The notes under the pieces: model-generated | What the model saw: only the letters and a program-made list of their open reading frames with translations | The model's database searches: none | What the model was told of the DNA's origin: nothing | Translations under genes and position numbers: made by a program | Source of the DNA: a virus | Virus record (IMG/VR): IMGVR_UViG_3300036770_001342 | Coordinates: 1-64,000 of that record | Direction: 5' to 3' (one strand) | DNA: 64,000 nucleotides | Shown: positions 1 to 7,497 of the stretch, piece by piece | Position numbering within the stretch: the first letter of the stretch is position 1 | How the letters are laid out: every line of letters starts with the position of its first letter

Positions 1-411
1 ATGGTCATAATACATGGCTCTTGTATCAAACAATGTATATGGATCGCTAACACGCAATCTACCAAATGCGTCTAAGTTAGTGCCACCTAAACTGACATTG
101 GCAGTACCACTGATTGATACATTGCCCTCTACGATCCATGGATCAGTGCCCTGTGTGACATTGACATTACCTGTGATAGTGTCAACTGTAATGTTGCCAC
201 CTTCTACTGTTACAGGGAGAGTGTTTCCTGATATATCGACATTACCAAAACTATCTATACCAACATTGCCTACAGTGATATTAGCATTACCTATGCTAAT
301 ATCAGCATCAGTACGCACATAGACATTACCCGTAGATTCGTCTAGGGCGAGGGCTTGCGTGATATTACGCAAGTACCAAGGTGCTACTTCTGTTGGGGTT
401 GGTTCAGCCAT
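1..411 (-). CDS. Virion structural protein, N-terminal part (3' end outside window)
   Basis: The reading frame starts with ATG at 411 and stays open to the left edge, giving 137 visible residues. It begins MAEPTPTEV and then consists of short repeated beta-type units rich in the pattern GN(V/I)xI or GNVxV, followed by DAFGRLRVSDPYTLFD near residues 115-130. That last motif recurs in structural proteins of aquatic T4-like phages, from memory. The repeats suggest a beta-helical or fibre-like fold. A GATAAATA late-promoter motif lies at 445-452 and a 12-bp hairpin covers its ribosome-binding site. The function is inferred as a virion fibre or baseplate component; the missing C-terminus prevents a closer call. 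Confidence 0.7.
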   Translation of the reverse strand, partial: MAEPTPTEVAPWYLRNITQALALDESTGNVYVRTDADISIGNANITVGNVGIDSFGNVDISGNTLPVTVEGGNITVDTITGNVNVTQGTDPWIVEGNVSISGTANVSLGGTNLDAFGRLRVSDPYTLFDTRAMYYDH

Positions 412-413
412 AA

Positions 414-449
414 AAATACTCTCATGAAGGTTATTCTATGAGAGTATTT
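414..449 (-). promoter_or_regulatory. 12-bp hairpin covering the ribosome-binding site
   Basis: Perfect inverted repeat: AAATACTCTCAT (449-438), a 12-nt loop, then ATGAGAGTATTT (425-414). The GAGAG that would serve as Shine-Dalgarno for the ATG at 411 is in the right arm. RNA starting from the GATAAATA promoter would lack most of the left arm. Confidence 0.55.
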
Positions 450-452
450 ATC
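445..452 (-). promoter_or_regulatory. T4-type late promoter GATAAATA
   Basis: GATAAATA on the minus strand sits 33 nt upstream of the ATG at 411. It matches the T4 late consensus TATAAATA at seven of eight positions. Its last bases form part of the left arm of the hairpin at 414-449. Confidence 0.6.
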
Positions 453-465
453 GTTTTGGGCTGTG

Positions 466-1173
466 TTATTTGATGTCTAGTGGACGTGTTTTGGTGACTA
501 GTATGCAAAAATACTTTTCTTTAAACTCTTTTAAATTTCCTTCGTCATCTTTAACATTAGGTATAGCAACACCAAATTCTAAAGCCTGAAACATGTCAAC
601 AGTAAATCCAGTACGTATTAATAGTGCTGTTAGTTGATCTTGCCCTAAAATACTATAATGATTTGGATTAAACTCATGTTTTCTATCGCAACTAGGGGCA
701 GGAACTTCGATGTACATCTTACTTCCTTGTTTTAGTATACGATTATATTCCATCAAACTAAAGATAGGATATGGACTATGTTCTAACGCATGACGCAAAA
801 ATATAAAATCTACGCTTTCATCGTAATATCCGTCCTTTTGAGGGATGAATGACAAATCGTATTTTTTAATTTTATGTCCTTTTTCTTCGCAAATCTTAAT
901 ATCGCCCGGACTCAATGTAACTCCAGTAACATTATTATACCCGCGCTTTTTCATTTCATCTAAAAAGTAACCCGGACCGCAACCTAAATCTAATATCACT
1001 GCGTTTTTATCTACATTTAGTGGGTCAAAATATTGCTCTACTACTCTAGCAGTTAAGCCTTCGTGCATTTTGCTATCGCCTTCATCATAGATGTGGGCAG
1101 TATAAAGCCATTCATTATAAAGTTTTAGTTTTACTAAATCAAGTGTTTGATTAATATCAATAAGGTCTTTCAT
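466..1173 (-). CDS. SAM-dependent class I methyltransferase
   Basis: A 235-residue protein with the Rossmann methyltransferase signature. Motif I is LDLGCGPGYF near residues 60-70, which binds S-adenosylmethionine; a DESVDFIFLRHALEH segment near residues 118-132 corresponds to the usual post-motif III region of the Methyltransf_11/23 families. The substrate cannot be read from the sequence. Phage genes of this class act on DNA, proteins or sugars, and the sugar genes elsewhere in the window make a glycan target possible. The start is supported by AGGA 8 nt upstream. The start codon also lies at the edge of an 8-bp inverted repeat at 1172-1211. Confidence 0.8.
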   Translation of the reverse strand: MKDLIDINQTLDLVKLKLYNEWLYTAHIYDEGDSKMHEGLTARVVEQYFDPLNVDKNAVILDLGCGPGYFLDEMKKRGYNNVTGVTLSPGDIKICEEKGHKIKKYDLSFIPQKDGYYDESVDFIFLRHALEHSPYPIFSLMEYNRILKQGSKMYIEVPAPSCDRKHEFNPNHYSILGQDQLTALLIRTGFTVDMFQALEFGVAIPNVKDDEGNLKEFKEKYFCILVTKTRPLDIK

Positions 1174-1211
1174 GTGAATTCCTATGCGTTGTTAGCAATA
1201 CTTATTCACAT
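1172..1211 (-). promoter_or_regulatory. 8-bp inverted repeat around the methyltransferase start
   Basis: ATGTGAAT (1211-1204) and ATTCACAT (1179-1172) pair perfectly around a 24-nt loop that contains the AGGA ribosome-binding site. The right arm runs into the ATG at 1173. No clear late-promoter match accompanies it, so regulation is only a suggestion. Confidence 0.4.
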
Positions 1212-1223
1212 TAAGACTGATGA

Positions 1224-1601
1224 TTATTTTTTATATCCTTTAAAAGGTTTGATAGGACTTACTTTTTGTGTATCTTCTACTTCCCTACTCTCTAAATCAC
1301 CCTGATTTAAATCTGCATAAGGTATACCTGCGGCTGCATATGCCAATTCAAGCATTTGTTGTTCTTCATAGGTATAAGGATGTGCTGTGTTATATTTTGC
1401 TGCCCAGGCTTCTTGATCTATGTCTGGTTTTTTCTTGCCATCAGTCATAGCAACAGCCATCATAACTCTGTTTAAATCATATGTATTATCATAATTGCTT
1501 CTACCGAAAGTATTTAGGCCGGTAGATGCTTGCTGATGACGCTTCATGACGTTGCGTCTTACTTTTTTGTTGCTTTCTTGTATAAAGTCTTTGGCTCTCA
1601 T
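1224..1601 (-). CDS. Small phage protein of the MRA(K/R)(D/E)FI type, copy 1
   Basis: 125 residues, beginning MRAKDFIQE and ending SPIKPFKGYKK. The N-terminal nonapeptide and the C-terminal tail match the neighbouring gene (MRAREFITE ... SPVKPFKGYPK), while the middle segments differ. The start codon overlaps the upstream stop as ATGA, so translation is probably coupled. No catalytic motif is visible. The central part contains an AYAAAGIPYADL stretch of likely helix. The shared ends suggest a sorting or assembly signal, or descent from one duplication with diverged cores. Function unknown. Confidence 0.75.
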   Translation of the reverse strand: MRAKDFIQESNKKVRRNVMKRHQQASTGLNTFGRSNYDNTYDLNRVMMAVAMTDGKKKPDIDQEAWAAKYNTAHPYTYEEQQMLELAYAAAGIPYADLNQGDLESREVEDTQKVSPIKPFKGYKK

Positions 1602-1999
1602 TTTGGATAACCTTTGAAAGGCTTGACAGGAGAACTTTTATTTGTGTCGGAAACTTCTTCGCTTTCTTTACTGCTTACTAATTTTTTCCCCGATACACCT
1701 ACTTTTTTAAGCGCCTTATCAATAACTTTACCTATGTTAGGATCAAAACTTGATACTATTTGATTTTCACCCCAACTAGTTTCTGCTTTGAAGTTGGGAC
1801 GAAATCCATTCATTACATCGTCTGTGCCTTCTTCACCTCTAACAGCCGCGATAGCGACACCAAATCTATATTGTCTATAGAAATCTTGATTTTGTAATTC
1901 AGGAATAGCATATGTACTAGGCAATGCAGTAGCAGCCACTTCTAGTCCGTCATGCATATCGGACAACTTTTGTTCCGTTATAAATTCTCTGGCTCTCAT
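1598..1999 (-). CDS. Small phage protein of the MRA(K/R)(D/E)FI type, copy 2
   Basis: 133 residues from the ATG at 1999. A longer reading from 2053 is possible, but it would overlap the upstream gene, and MRAREFITE is clearly the same N-terminus as in the next gene. The C-terminus is SPVKPFKGYPK. The middle carries RFGVAIAAVRGEEG (about residues 63-76), resembling segments seen in uncharacterised aquatic myovirus proteins. One base separates it from the upstream stop at 2001-2003. No enzymatic motif can be named; its position among virion genes suggests a structural or assembly role. Confidence 0.75.
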   Translation of the reverse strand: MRAREFITEQKLSDMHDGLEVAATALPSTYAIPELQNQDFYRQYRFGVAIAAVRGEEGTDDVMNGFRPNFKAETSWGENQIVSSFDPNIGKVIDKALKKVGVSGKKLVSSKESEEVSDTNKSSPVKPFKGYPK

Positions 2000-2000
2000 T

Positions 2001-2528
2001 TTAGCCTTCTGTTGTAATGAAGACGTTACCTGATTCTGTAACAAGATCGCCACCAGTTTCGGTAGTCATAGTAACTCCAACACCAAGATCACCAGTAAAT
2101 GTGACTTGATATGCTATAAAGTGATTGATAACTTCATTCTGTAATGGATTTACTAATAATCTTACCTGCCCCTCAAATACATCCATGTCATATTGTACTA
2201 ACCAATTACCTACGTTAGTTACGCCATATATAGTATACTTGGTATCAGATAAATCGTTATAAATTTGTGCACCTATTAAAGCCTGCTGACTGTCATTATT
2301 GTCCCCGCGATATGATTTAATTTGTATCAAGCACTGAGTAAATTCGTCTGCAGGATATGACCAAATTACTTGTTCAGGTGTATTATCTAATGTAACTGCA
2401 CTTGCAATAGTGCTATTAGTTTGCTGTAGGTAAACAAAATTGTTGTTTATTTTTTGGAACGCAGTGCGTAGTGGATCACCTTCACCGTCGTTTGGTAATG
2501 TTCCAACATTTACTAACTGAATTGACAT
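2001..2528 (-). CDS. Virion structural protein (tail or neck region)
   Basis: 175 residues. The N-terminus VNVGTLPNDGEGDPLRTAFQ followed by KINNNF is a recurring opening of tail-fibre or neck-associated proteins in T4-like phages of aquatic bacteria (family knowledge from memory). The rest is beta-rich with no catalytic residues visible, and the C-terminus ends in short beta repeats (GGDLVTESGNVFITTEG). A GATAAATA late promoter lies at 2547-2554 and AGGAG precedes the start by 8 nt. It heads a short late operon with the two MRA(K/R)(D/E)FI proteins. Exact place in the virion unknown. Confidence 0.75.
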   Translation of the reverse strand: MSIQLVNVGTLPNDGEGDPLRTAFQKINNNFVYLQQTNSTIASAVTLDNTPEQVIWSYPADEFTQCLIQIKSYRGDNNDSQQALIGAQIYNDLSDTKYTIYGVTNVGNWLVQYDMDVFEGQVRLLVNPLQNEVINHFIAYQVTFTGDLGVGVTMTTETGGDLVTESGNVFITTEG

Positions 2529-2546
2529 AATAGGGACTCCTAATAC

Positions 2547-2554
2547 TATTTATC
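2547..2554 (-). promoter_or_regulatory. T4-type late promoter GATAAATA (leftward)
   Basis: GATAAATA on the minus strand, 18 nt before the ATG at 2528. It faces away from the rightward GATAAATA at 2567-2574, making a compact divergent pair of late promoters. Confidence 0.65.
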
Positions 2555-2566
2555 AGATTGGGACAA

Positions 2567-2574
2567 GATAAATA
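2567..2574 (+). promoter_or_regulatory. T4-type late promoter GATAAATA (rightward)
   Basis: GATAAATA on the plus strand ends 5 nt before the ATG at 2580. With T4 spacing, transcription would start at or next to the start codon, implying a leaderless lysis-gene mRNA. Confidence 0.55.
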
Positions 2575-2579
2575 ATTGT

Positions 2580-3059
2580 ATGTGGATTATAAATTGGCTA
2601 CCTGAAGCATTTATTCACATCATATTCCTAATAGGTGTGATTGGTACCATTGCTGGTTTCGTACTAGGATTCTTGCCATTTATCGGAAAATACAAACTAC
2701 CTATACAGATTATAAGTCTACTACTATTATCGTTGGGTGTTTATTTAGAGGGCGGCCTAGCGGAAAAGCATAAATGGGAGTTACGTGTAAAAGAGATGGA
2801 AGCAAAGGTCGCTGAAGCACAAGCCAAAGCATCAGTAGTCAATACAGAAATAGTAGAAAAAATAGTCACAGAAAAAGAATACATCAAGGTTAAAGGTGCC
2901 AAAGTCATAGAATATATAGATAGAGAAGTGAAAGTATTTGATAGTAATTGTGAAGTACCAGAAGTAGCGATCAAGGCTCATGATATATCAGCAAGCAATG
3001 AAGTGCCAATGGAAAATACTACACCAGAAAACAAGCCACAAGGGGAAGTCAGTGAATAA
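2580..3059 (+). CDS. Inner-membrane spanin subunit (i-spanin, Rz-like)
   Basis: 159 residues. Two hydrophobic segments (about residues 10-34 and 40-56) are followed by a charged helical region (about 58-108, ELRVKEMEAKVAEAQAKAS) predicted to be a periplasmic coiled coil, and then CEVPEVAIKAHD, which resembles the C-terminal CxVP...HD segment of Rz-type proteins. The next gene begins inside its last codons and encodes a small lipoprotein, the usual i-spanin/o-spanin arrangement. Spanins fuse inner and outer membrane at the last step of lysis, so the host is diderm. Two membrane segments rather than one is less usual. No Shine-Dalgarno is visible; the late promoter abuts the start. Confidence 0.65.
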   Translation: MWIINWLPEAFIHIIFLIGVIGTIAGFVLGFLPFIGKYKLPIQIISLLLLSLGVYLEGGLAEKHKWELRVKEMEAKVAEAQAKASVVNTEIVEKIVTEKEYIKVKGAKVIEYIDREVKVFDSNCEVPEVAIKAHDISASNEVPMENTTPENKPQGEVSE

Positions 3060-3330
3060 ACTACTACTATTTTGCGCAGTCAGTTTACTAGCAGGATGTG
3101 CTACAACTGTTCCTGTGACTGCTAAATTCCCAGAAGCACCAGAAATACTATTAGTAGAATGTGACAAATTAGACAAGATCGGTAAAGATAAAGTATACTT
3201 TAGCGAGTTTCTAAAAACTGTCGTGGGCAACTATAACAAGTACCATATGTGCGCTGCTCAAAACGCTGCCTGGAAAGAATGGTATTACAAGCAAAAAGAA
3301 ATATTCGATAGCGTTAGCGAAAGTAAATAA
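3052..3330 (+). CDS. Outer-membrane spanin lipoprotein (o-spanin, Rz1-like)
   Basis: 92 residues from a GTG at 3052; the longer frame from 2980 lies inside the i-spanin gene and has no export signal. The N-terminus VNKLLLFCAVSLLAGC is a type II signal peptide with lipobox LLAGC, so the mature protein starts at the lipidated Cys16. The start overlaps the i-spanin stop (GTGAATAA), and GGGGAA upstream can act as ribosome-binding site. Length and position fit an Rz1-like subunit that meets the i-spanin coiled coil across the periplasm. An unrelated phage lipoprotein is the alternative. Confidence 0.65.
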   Translation: MNKLLLFCAVSLLAGCATTVPVTAKFPEAPEILLVECDKLDKIGKDKVYFSEFLKTVVGNYNKYHMCAAQNAAWKEWYYKQKEIFDSVSESK

Positions 3331-3333
3331 TTA

Positions 3334-4077
3334 ATGATTATAAATTTGTGGAGCACTCCCAGAACCGGTAGCAACTGGTATAGTGCTTTCTTACTTAATG
3401 AATATAAAAAAATTAATAAAAATACAATTACGATCCATCAATATTTAAATCATTTTCATTTAATAAGTTATTATAAATTAGGGTATGGAGACTGGTTATA
3501 CGAATATAGTAAAGGACTATATTACAGTACTTATTTCTATAACAATTTAAAACAATCTATTGAATACCGATCAATATGTGGTCAGCGTGAACGAGATGAA
3601 AATGCAGAAGAGGAATTTCGTATAGAGTTATTTGAAAAACATAATCATAGCAAACATCCAGTAATCTTTCATAATCATGTTGCACCCATGTCAATAAAGG
3701 CATACAATTATCTTTTTAAAAAAGCAGATAGAAATATATTTTTGTATAGAGAAAATTTTATTAATCAAATGTCGAGTTATGCGTTAGCATACGGAACATC
3801 TGTTTGGAAACCTTCTGCATCTTATGAAACTTTTTCAAATGTAGATGTTGACTATGCTATTTTAGAAAATCTATACGAAAGAATAAAATATTGGCATAAT
3901 TTAGATAAAACTAATTGCGAAATAATAAAGTATGAAGATTTAAACTTTTCTCAAAATGAATACGCATTACCAAAAAAACAAAATTTAACAAGTAGTTTTA
4001 ACCAACTCAGTAAAAAAACACAAGATAATATTTTAGAACTAAATGATAAGTTTAGTTCTTTTGCAAAAACTCTTTAA
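3334..4077 (+). CDS. Sulfotransferase-like protein
   Basis: 247 residues. The N-terminus LWSTPRTGSNWY matches the 5'-phosphosulfate-binding loop of sulfotransferases (TPRSGS type), and FLYRENFINQMSSYALA (about residues 130-146) resembles the second cofactor-binding segment (R...QxxS). Such enzymes move sulfate from PAPS to sugars or proteins. The gene follows the spanins by 3 nt but has different company in function. Its 3' end overlaps that of the convergent DegT gene by 26 nt. The C-terminal half is AT-rich and less conserved in appearance. The substrate is unknown; a glycan is the natural guess given the sugar genes nearby. Confidence 0.65.
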   Translation: MIINLWSTPRTGSNWYSAFLLNEYKKINKNTITIHQYLNHFHLISYYKLGYGDWLYEYSKGLYYSTYFYNNLKQSIEYRSICGQRERDENAEEEFRIELFEKHNHSKHPVIFHNHVAPMSIKAYNYLFKKADRNIFLYRENFINQMSSYALAYGTSVWKPSASYETFSNVDVDYAILENLYERIKYWHNLDKTNCEIIKYEDLNFSQNEYALPKKQNLTSSFNQLSKKTQDNILELNDKFSSFAKTL

Positions 4078-5137
4078 CTTTACCAACCGTGTATTCTACT
4101 TCACTATCACTTAACTCTGGATAGATAGGCAAACTCAATAAACCCCTAGTCAAATTTACACTTACACTCAACATGTCAGGCTTACTATAAATGTGTTTAG
4201 CCAACGGTAACTCACTTAGTGCTTTAGCATAGTGAATTTTAGTTTCGATGCCCGCATCTGTTAGATATTGTTGTAGTTCGTTTCGTCTATCTGTATACAC
4301 AACAAACTTTTGATCAGCGTGTACAAGATGGTCTCTGCTCAAGCAACGAATATCTATGTTACGTAATTCATCAAGATAGTAATGACGTATTTCTTTACGA
4401 CGCCACTGCCATTTGTCAATGTAATTGGCACGCACTGATAAATGTGCGCAATCTAATTCGCTCATTCTACTGTTAGTACCTGCACTTTCATGATCAGGTT
4501 TACCGTTGCTACGATAACTGTAAGCATATTCATATAACTCACGATCATTAGTTACTATAGCACCACCATTACCACTGCTAGGTAAATTCTTCGTTGGATC
4601 AAAACTGATAGCCATACCAGAACCAACATTATCAGCAACAAGCCAGTGCTGTGCCCCATCTACTACATCATTATAATTATGTCCAGTAATCATTTGTAAT
4701 TGCGGATTAGCACCGTACAACCCCACATTACATGAAAACTTAGTAAAGTTAGATAATAAGTTTTCACGATCTGGGTGCATCAATCCATTTTTGTCTGTAT
4801 CAACTAACTCAACAATGAACCCGGCTTTCAAAAAAGCATTGAGTGTAGCCACATATGTAATGTTAGGTATTCTAACTACCGGAGGTTGATCAAATTTATC
4901 ATCAGATGTTTTACGAACCCAACGTGCAATTATTTCTAGTGCTTGTGTACCACTATGTACAGTTAATGCGAAAGCGGTGTTGGTTCTGATAGCAAGCCAC
5001 GTTTCAAAGGCAGCAGTATAACTCCCATTCATTAGCTCACCACTGCGTAACACTAAGTCAGTGGCTTCTAATAATTCTGTTTTGAGATTTTTATACTGTC
5101 TTGCTAGACCAAAATGGGCTATTTTTGAGCCACTCAT
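4052..5137 (-). CDS. DegT/DnrJ/EryC1-type PLP aminotransferase
   Basis: 361 residues with the sugar-aminotransferase pattern. The N-terminus HFGLARQYKNLKTEL is the usual opening of the family, HSGTQALE (61-68) binds the cofactor phosphate, VVDGAQHW (158-165) contains the aspartate that pairs with the pyridine nitrogen, and FDPTKNLPSSGNGGA carries the Schiff-base Lys183. These enzymes put an amino group on keto-sugar nucleotides. It overlaps the upstream epimerase by 47 nt, so the two form a unit likely to make an amino sugar. Start at ATG 5137 chosen because later ATGs would remove the family's N-terminus. Confidence 0.85.
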   Translation of the reverse strand: MSGSKIAHFGLARQYKNLKTELLEATDLVLRSGELMNGSYTAAFETWLAIRTNTAFALTVHSGTQALEIIARWVRKTSDDKFDQPPVVRIPNITYVATLNAFLKAGFIVELVDTDKNGLMHPDRENLLSNFTKFSCNVGLYGANPQLQMITGHNYNDVVDGAQHWLVADNVGSGMAISFDPTKNLPSSGNGGAIVTNDRELYEYAYSYRSNGKPDHESAGTNSRMSELDCAHLSVRANYIDKWQWRRKEIRHYYLDELRNIDIRCLSRDHLVHADQKFVVYTDRRNELQQYLTDAGIETKIHYAKALSELPLAKHIYSKPDMLSVSVNLTRGLLSLPIYPELSDSEVEYTVGKVKEFLQKN

Positions 5138-6062
5138 AATATTTTTGGAAACCTTCTTCTACATCAACTTTAGGATCATAACCAAAATCTCTACGTGCTG
5201 CATCAATATTCAATGCTCCACGACTTGGGAAGTCACTATCCTTATCGCGCACTTCTATCTTGCCCTTACCTACAATCTTGACTGCAAGTTCGGCAGCATC
5301 AAGTAGTGTACGACTATGACTCTTAGTCATATTATATGTCTTATTGTTAGTATTGTCACTCAAAGTGGCTGCAACGATTCCATTTGCTGCGTCATCAACA
5401 TATGTAAAGTCTAGTGTCTCACCAGCACCATTGACTTTGAGTGTACCATCACGCATTGCTGTTAGCATGAATTTGGCTATGACACGATCTTCAACATCCA
5501 ATGGTCCATATACAGCACTTGGGCGTATGATAGTGTGTGCCATACCAGTACTGCGTGTGTAATCTCTAGTTAGCCATTCACCGGCTAGTTTCATTATACC
5601 ATATTGACCTTGAGGTTTGCAAATAGCATCTTCAGTTACGTCATCGGTAAAGTCTCCATAGACCATACTACTGCTAATATAAACAAACTTCTTTACTTTA
5701 TGTATTTTGCTTTCTTCTAATAGATTTAGCAAGCCTTCGCTCATGACTTTAGCACCCTTAGGGGGGTTAGCATTGACAACTTTCTGTCGTGGGAAACTTG
5801 CCATGTGTATAACAATGTCTGGCTGAAAGCGACGAAATACATGATTCATTAAGAATCTATCGCTTATATCATGTGGGTAAAATTCAGTGGCACCGGTTAC
5901 CTTAAGGCGTTCTCCCATAAGATAATCAATCTCAAGTTGAGGTATAATACCGTAATTAGTTTTTGTATCAACCACGCAAACACGATGCTTTAAGTCACGT
6001 AATTTACGTACTACATTATGGCCGATAAGACCATAACCACCTGTTACTAATATATCACTCAT
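5091..6062 (-). CDS. NAD(P)-dependent sugar-nucleotide epimerase/dehydratase (extended SDR)
   Basis: 323 residues. GGYGLIG (8-14) is the Rossmann NAD-binding glycine motif, YISSSMVYG (128-136) carries the catalytic serine, and Y154-x3-K158 (YGIMK) is the catalytic pair. IRPSAVYGP follows as in the dTDP-glucose/UDP-sugar epimerase family. It probably produces the keto or epimerised sugar that the next gene's aminotransferase uses. The neighbour's start lies inside its last 47 nt. The precise sugar is not readable. Its start overlaps the stop of the small upstream gene by 8 nt. Confidence 0.85.
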   Translation of the reverse strand: MSDILVTGGYGLIGHNVVRKLRDLKHRVCVVDTKTNYGIIPQLEIDYLMGERLKVTGATEFYPHDISDRFLMNHVFRRFQPDIVIHMASFPRQKVVNANPPKGAKVMSEGLLNLLEESKIHKVKKFVYISSSMVYGDFTDDVTEDAICKPQGQYGIMKLAGEWLTRDYTRSTGMAHTIIRPSAVYGPLDVEDRVIAKFMLTAMRDGTLKVNGAGETLDFTYVDDAANGIVAATLSDNTNNKTYNMTKSHSRTLLDAAELAVKIVGKGKIEVRDKDSDFPSRGALNIDAARRDFGYDPKVDVEEGFQKYYEWLKNSPFWSSKTV

Positions 6063-6297
6063 ACTTCAACTTCCAATATGTTAACGCTTGTCCATCCAAC
6101 CAAGCATGTATCGTATATACATATCCAAAACTAGTAGGATCAATTTGACGTTTCCACATTGGCTTCTCTACGCTATTTTCCATGATCCATTTACCTGCGT
6201 CAGTTTGTTGCCACTTCCATATAGGTTCAGCAACGAACAGATCGGGATCTTCTACATCACCCATGTATATTTTATGTGCGATAACTTCTTGTGTCAT
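6055..6297 (-). CDS. Uncharacterised small protein downstream of thyA
   Basis: 80 residues, rich in tryptophan and charged residues (EPIWKWQQTDAGKWIMEN near 24-41, FGYVYTIHAWL near 57-67). No known domain is recognised. The start overlaps the thyA stop (ATGA), so it is probably translated by coupling. C-terminal aromatic strands suggest a compact alpha/beta fold. Function unknown. Confidence 0.7.
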   Translation of the reverse strand: MTQEVIAHKIYMGDVEDPDLFVAEPIWKWQQTDAGKWIMENSVEKPMWKRQIDPTSFGYVYTIHAWLDGQALTYWKLKYE

Positions 6298-7196
6298 ACT
6301 GCCATCTTAGCCTTGATAGTATCGTGACTTTGATAATTCTCTAACTTGATATCACTCATAGTAAACTTATCAATGTCTTTGATTTCTGGGTTCAGCCACA
6401 GTGTGGGTTGTGGATACTCCTCACGGCGTAATTGTTCGTTCACTTGTTCAACATGATCACTATAGATATGGGTATCGCCCGTTGATATTATTAGTTCGCC
6501 AACCTTGAGATCACATACTTGTGCAATCATATGCGTGAGTAAGGCATAACTTGCTATGTTGAACGGCAAACCCAGAAATACATCTACGCTACGCTGATAC
6601 ATATGGCAATTCAATTCTTTGTTTTTGCTTACATAGAATTGGCTCATTACATGACAAGGTGGTAGTGCCATTTGATCTAGTTCACCTACGTTCCATGCGC
6701 TCAAAATATGTCTGCGGCCGTTGGGATTATTCTTCAATCCTTCAATCAATTCTTTTACTTGATCGATTTGCTTCCAATCTGTGGCAGCGCGATTGTAACC
6801 TGGTTCCCATGTTTTACCAAAATCGCACTTTAGATTGTGCTTGTTCCAACTACGCCACTGTACGCCATATACACGACCTAGATCACCATTGAACTTTGCC
6901 TTATCTTTCCAATAAGGTGCCATTGCGTTTGGTGTCCAGATAGTAACTTTACCATCGCTAGTACCGTGAGTGATTTCTGCTAGTCTGCGTTCGTCACTAC
7001 TTCCTTCTAAGAACCAAAGTAATTCACCTACGCATGACTTCCATGCTAATTTCTTTGTAGTAATAGCAGGAAAACTTTCACGTAGATTAAAACGCAACTG
7101 TCTAGCAAATACGCTGATCGTGCCTACTCCGGTTCGATCATCACGTACTTCACCATTGTTTAGTATATCTATTAATAGGTCATGATACTGGTTCAT
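6294..7196 (-). CDS. thyA: Thymidylate synthase (ThyA type)
   Basis: 300 residues, near the normal length of folate-dependent thymidylate synthase. RDDRTGVGT (18-26) is the phosphate-binding region, the catalytic cysteine is C181 in LPPCHVMSQFYV, and QRSVDVFLGLPFNIASYA is the conserved nucleotide-binding block. It converts dUMP to dTMP using methylene-tetrahydrofolate and supports phage DNA synthesis. The start overlaps the upstream stop (ATGA). A shared block of small genes on both sides suggests a nucleotide-metabolism or early cassette. Confidence 0.95.
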   Translation of the reverse strand: MNQYHDLLIDILNNGEVRDDRTGVGTISVFARQLRFNLRESFPAITTKKLAWKSCVGELLWFLEGSSDERRLAEITHGTSDGKVTIWTPNAMAPYWKDKAKFNGDLGRVYGVQWRSWNKHNLKCDFGKTWEPGYNRAATDWKQIDQVKELIEGLKNNPNGRRHILSAWNVGELDQMALPPCHVMSQFYVSKNKELNCHMYQRSVDVFLGLPFNIASYALLTHMIAQVCDLKVGELIISTGDTHIYSDHVEQVNEQLRREEYPQPTLWLNPEIKDIDKFTMSDIKLENYQSHDTIKAKMAV

Positions 7197-7492
7197 TTAA
7201 ACTTACTTAATAATCTATCTGTTTCTGGTTGTACAGTTTCCGCAATACTTTCAATGTTTAGTACAAATTCAACACTTAGTATTTGATCATCATGTTCGGA
7301 TAATTTTCTACTAACTGCTTCTTCAATTTGTTCTGGTGCTAAACCTTGATCAAGGAAACGCTTAATATTGATTGTTTGCTGACGTTTCCCTGTCATCTTT
7401 ATCACTAATTTTTTGATAAATTCTACAGGGATTTTTTGCTTGTCAACATCTTCAATAATATGTTCCCACTTCTTCATAAACTCTGGGGACAT
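7193..7492 (-). CDS. Uncharacterised helical protein
   Basis: 99 residues, mainly predicted helix and strongly charged (KKWEHIIEDVDKQKIPVEFIKKL). No motif is recognised. The segment GKRQQTINIKRFLDQGLAPEQIEEAV (about 35-60) looks like a small helix-turn-helix-like or UBA-like bundle, but this is only shape. It is coupled to thyA by an ATGA overlap and lies 5 nt after the next upstream gene. Confidence 0.65.
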   Translation of the reverse strand: MSPEFMKKWEHIIEDVDKQKIPVEFIKKLVIKMTGKRQQTINIKRFLDQGLAPEQIEEAVSRKLSEHDDQILSVEFVLNIESIAETVQPETDRLLSKFK

Positions 7493-7497
7493 TTATA

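Noticed and set aside
14-322. Plus-strand frame of 102 codons
   Set aside because: It is antisense to the partial virion gene that is open on the minus strand with a late promoter and clear phage motifs.
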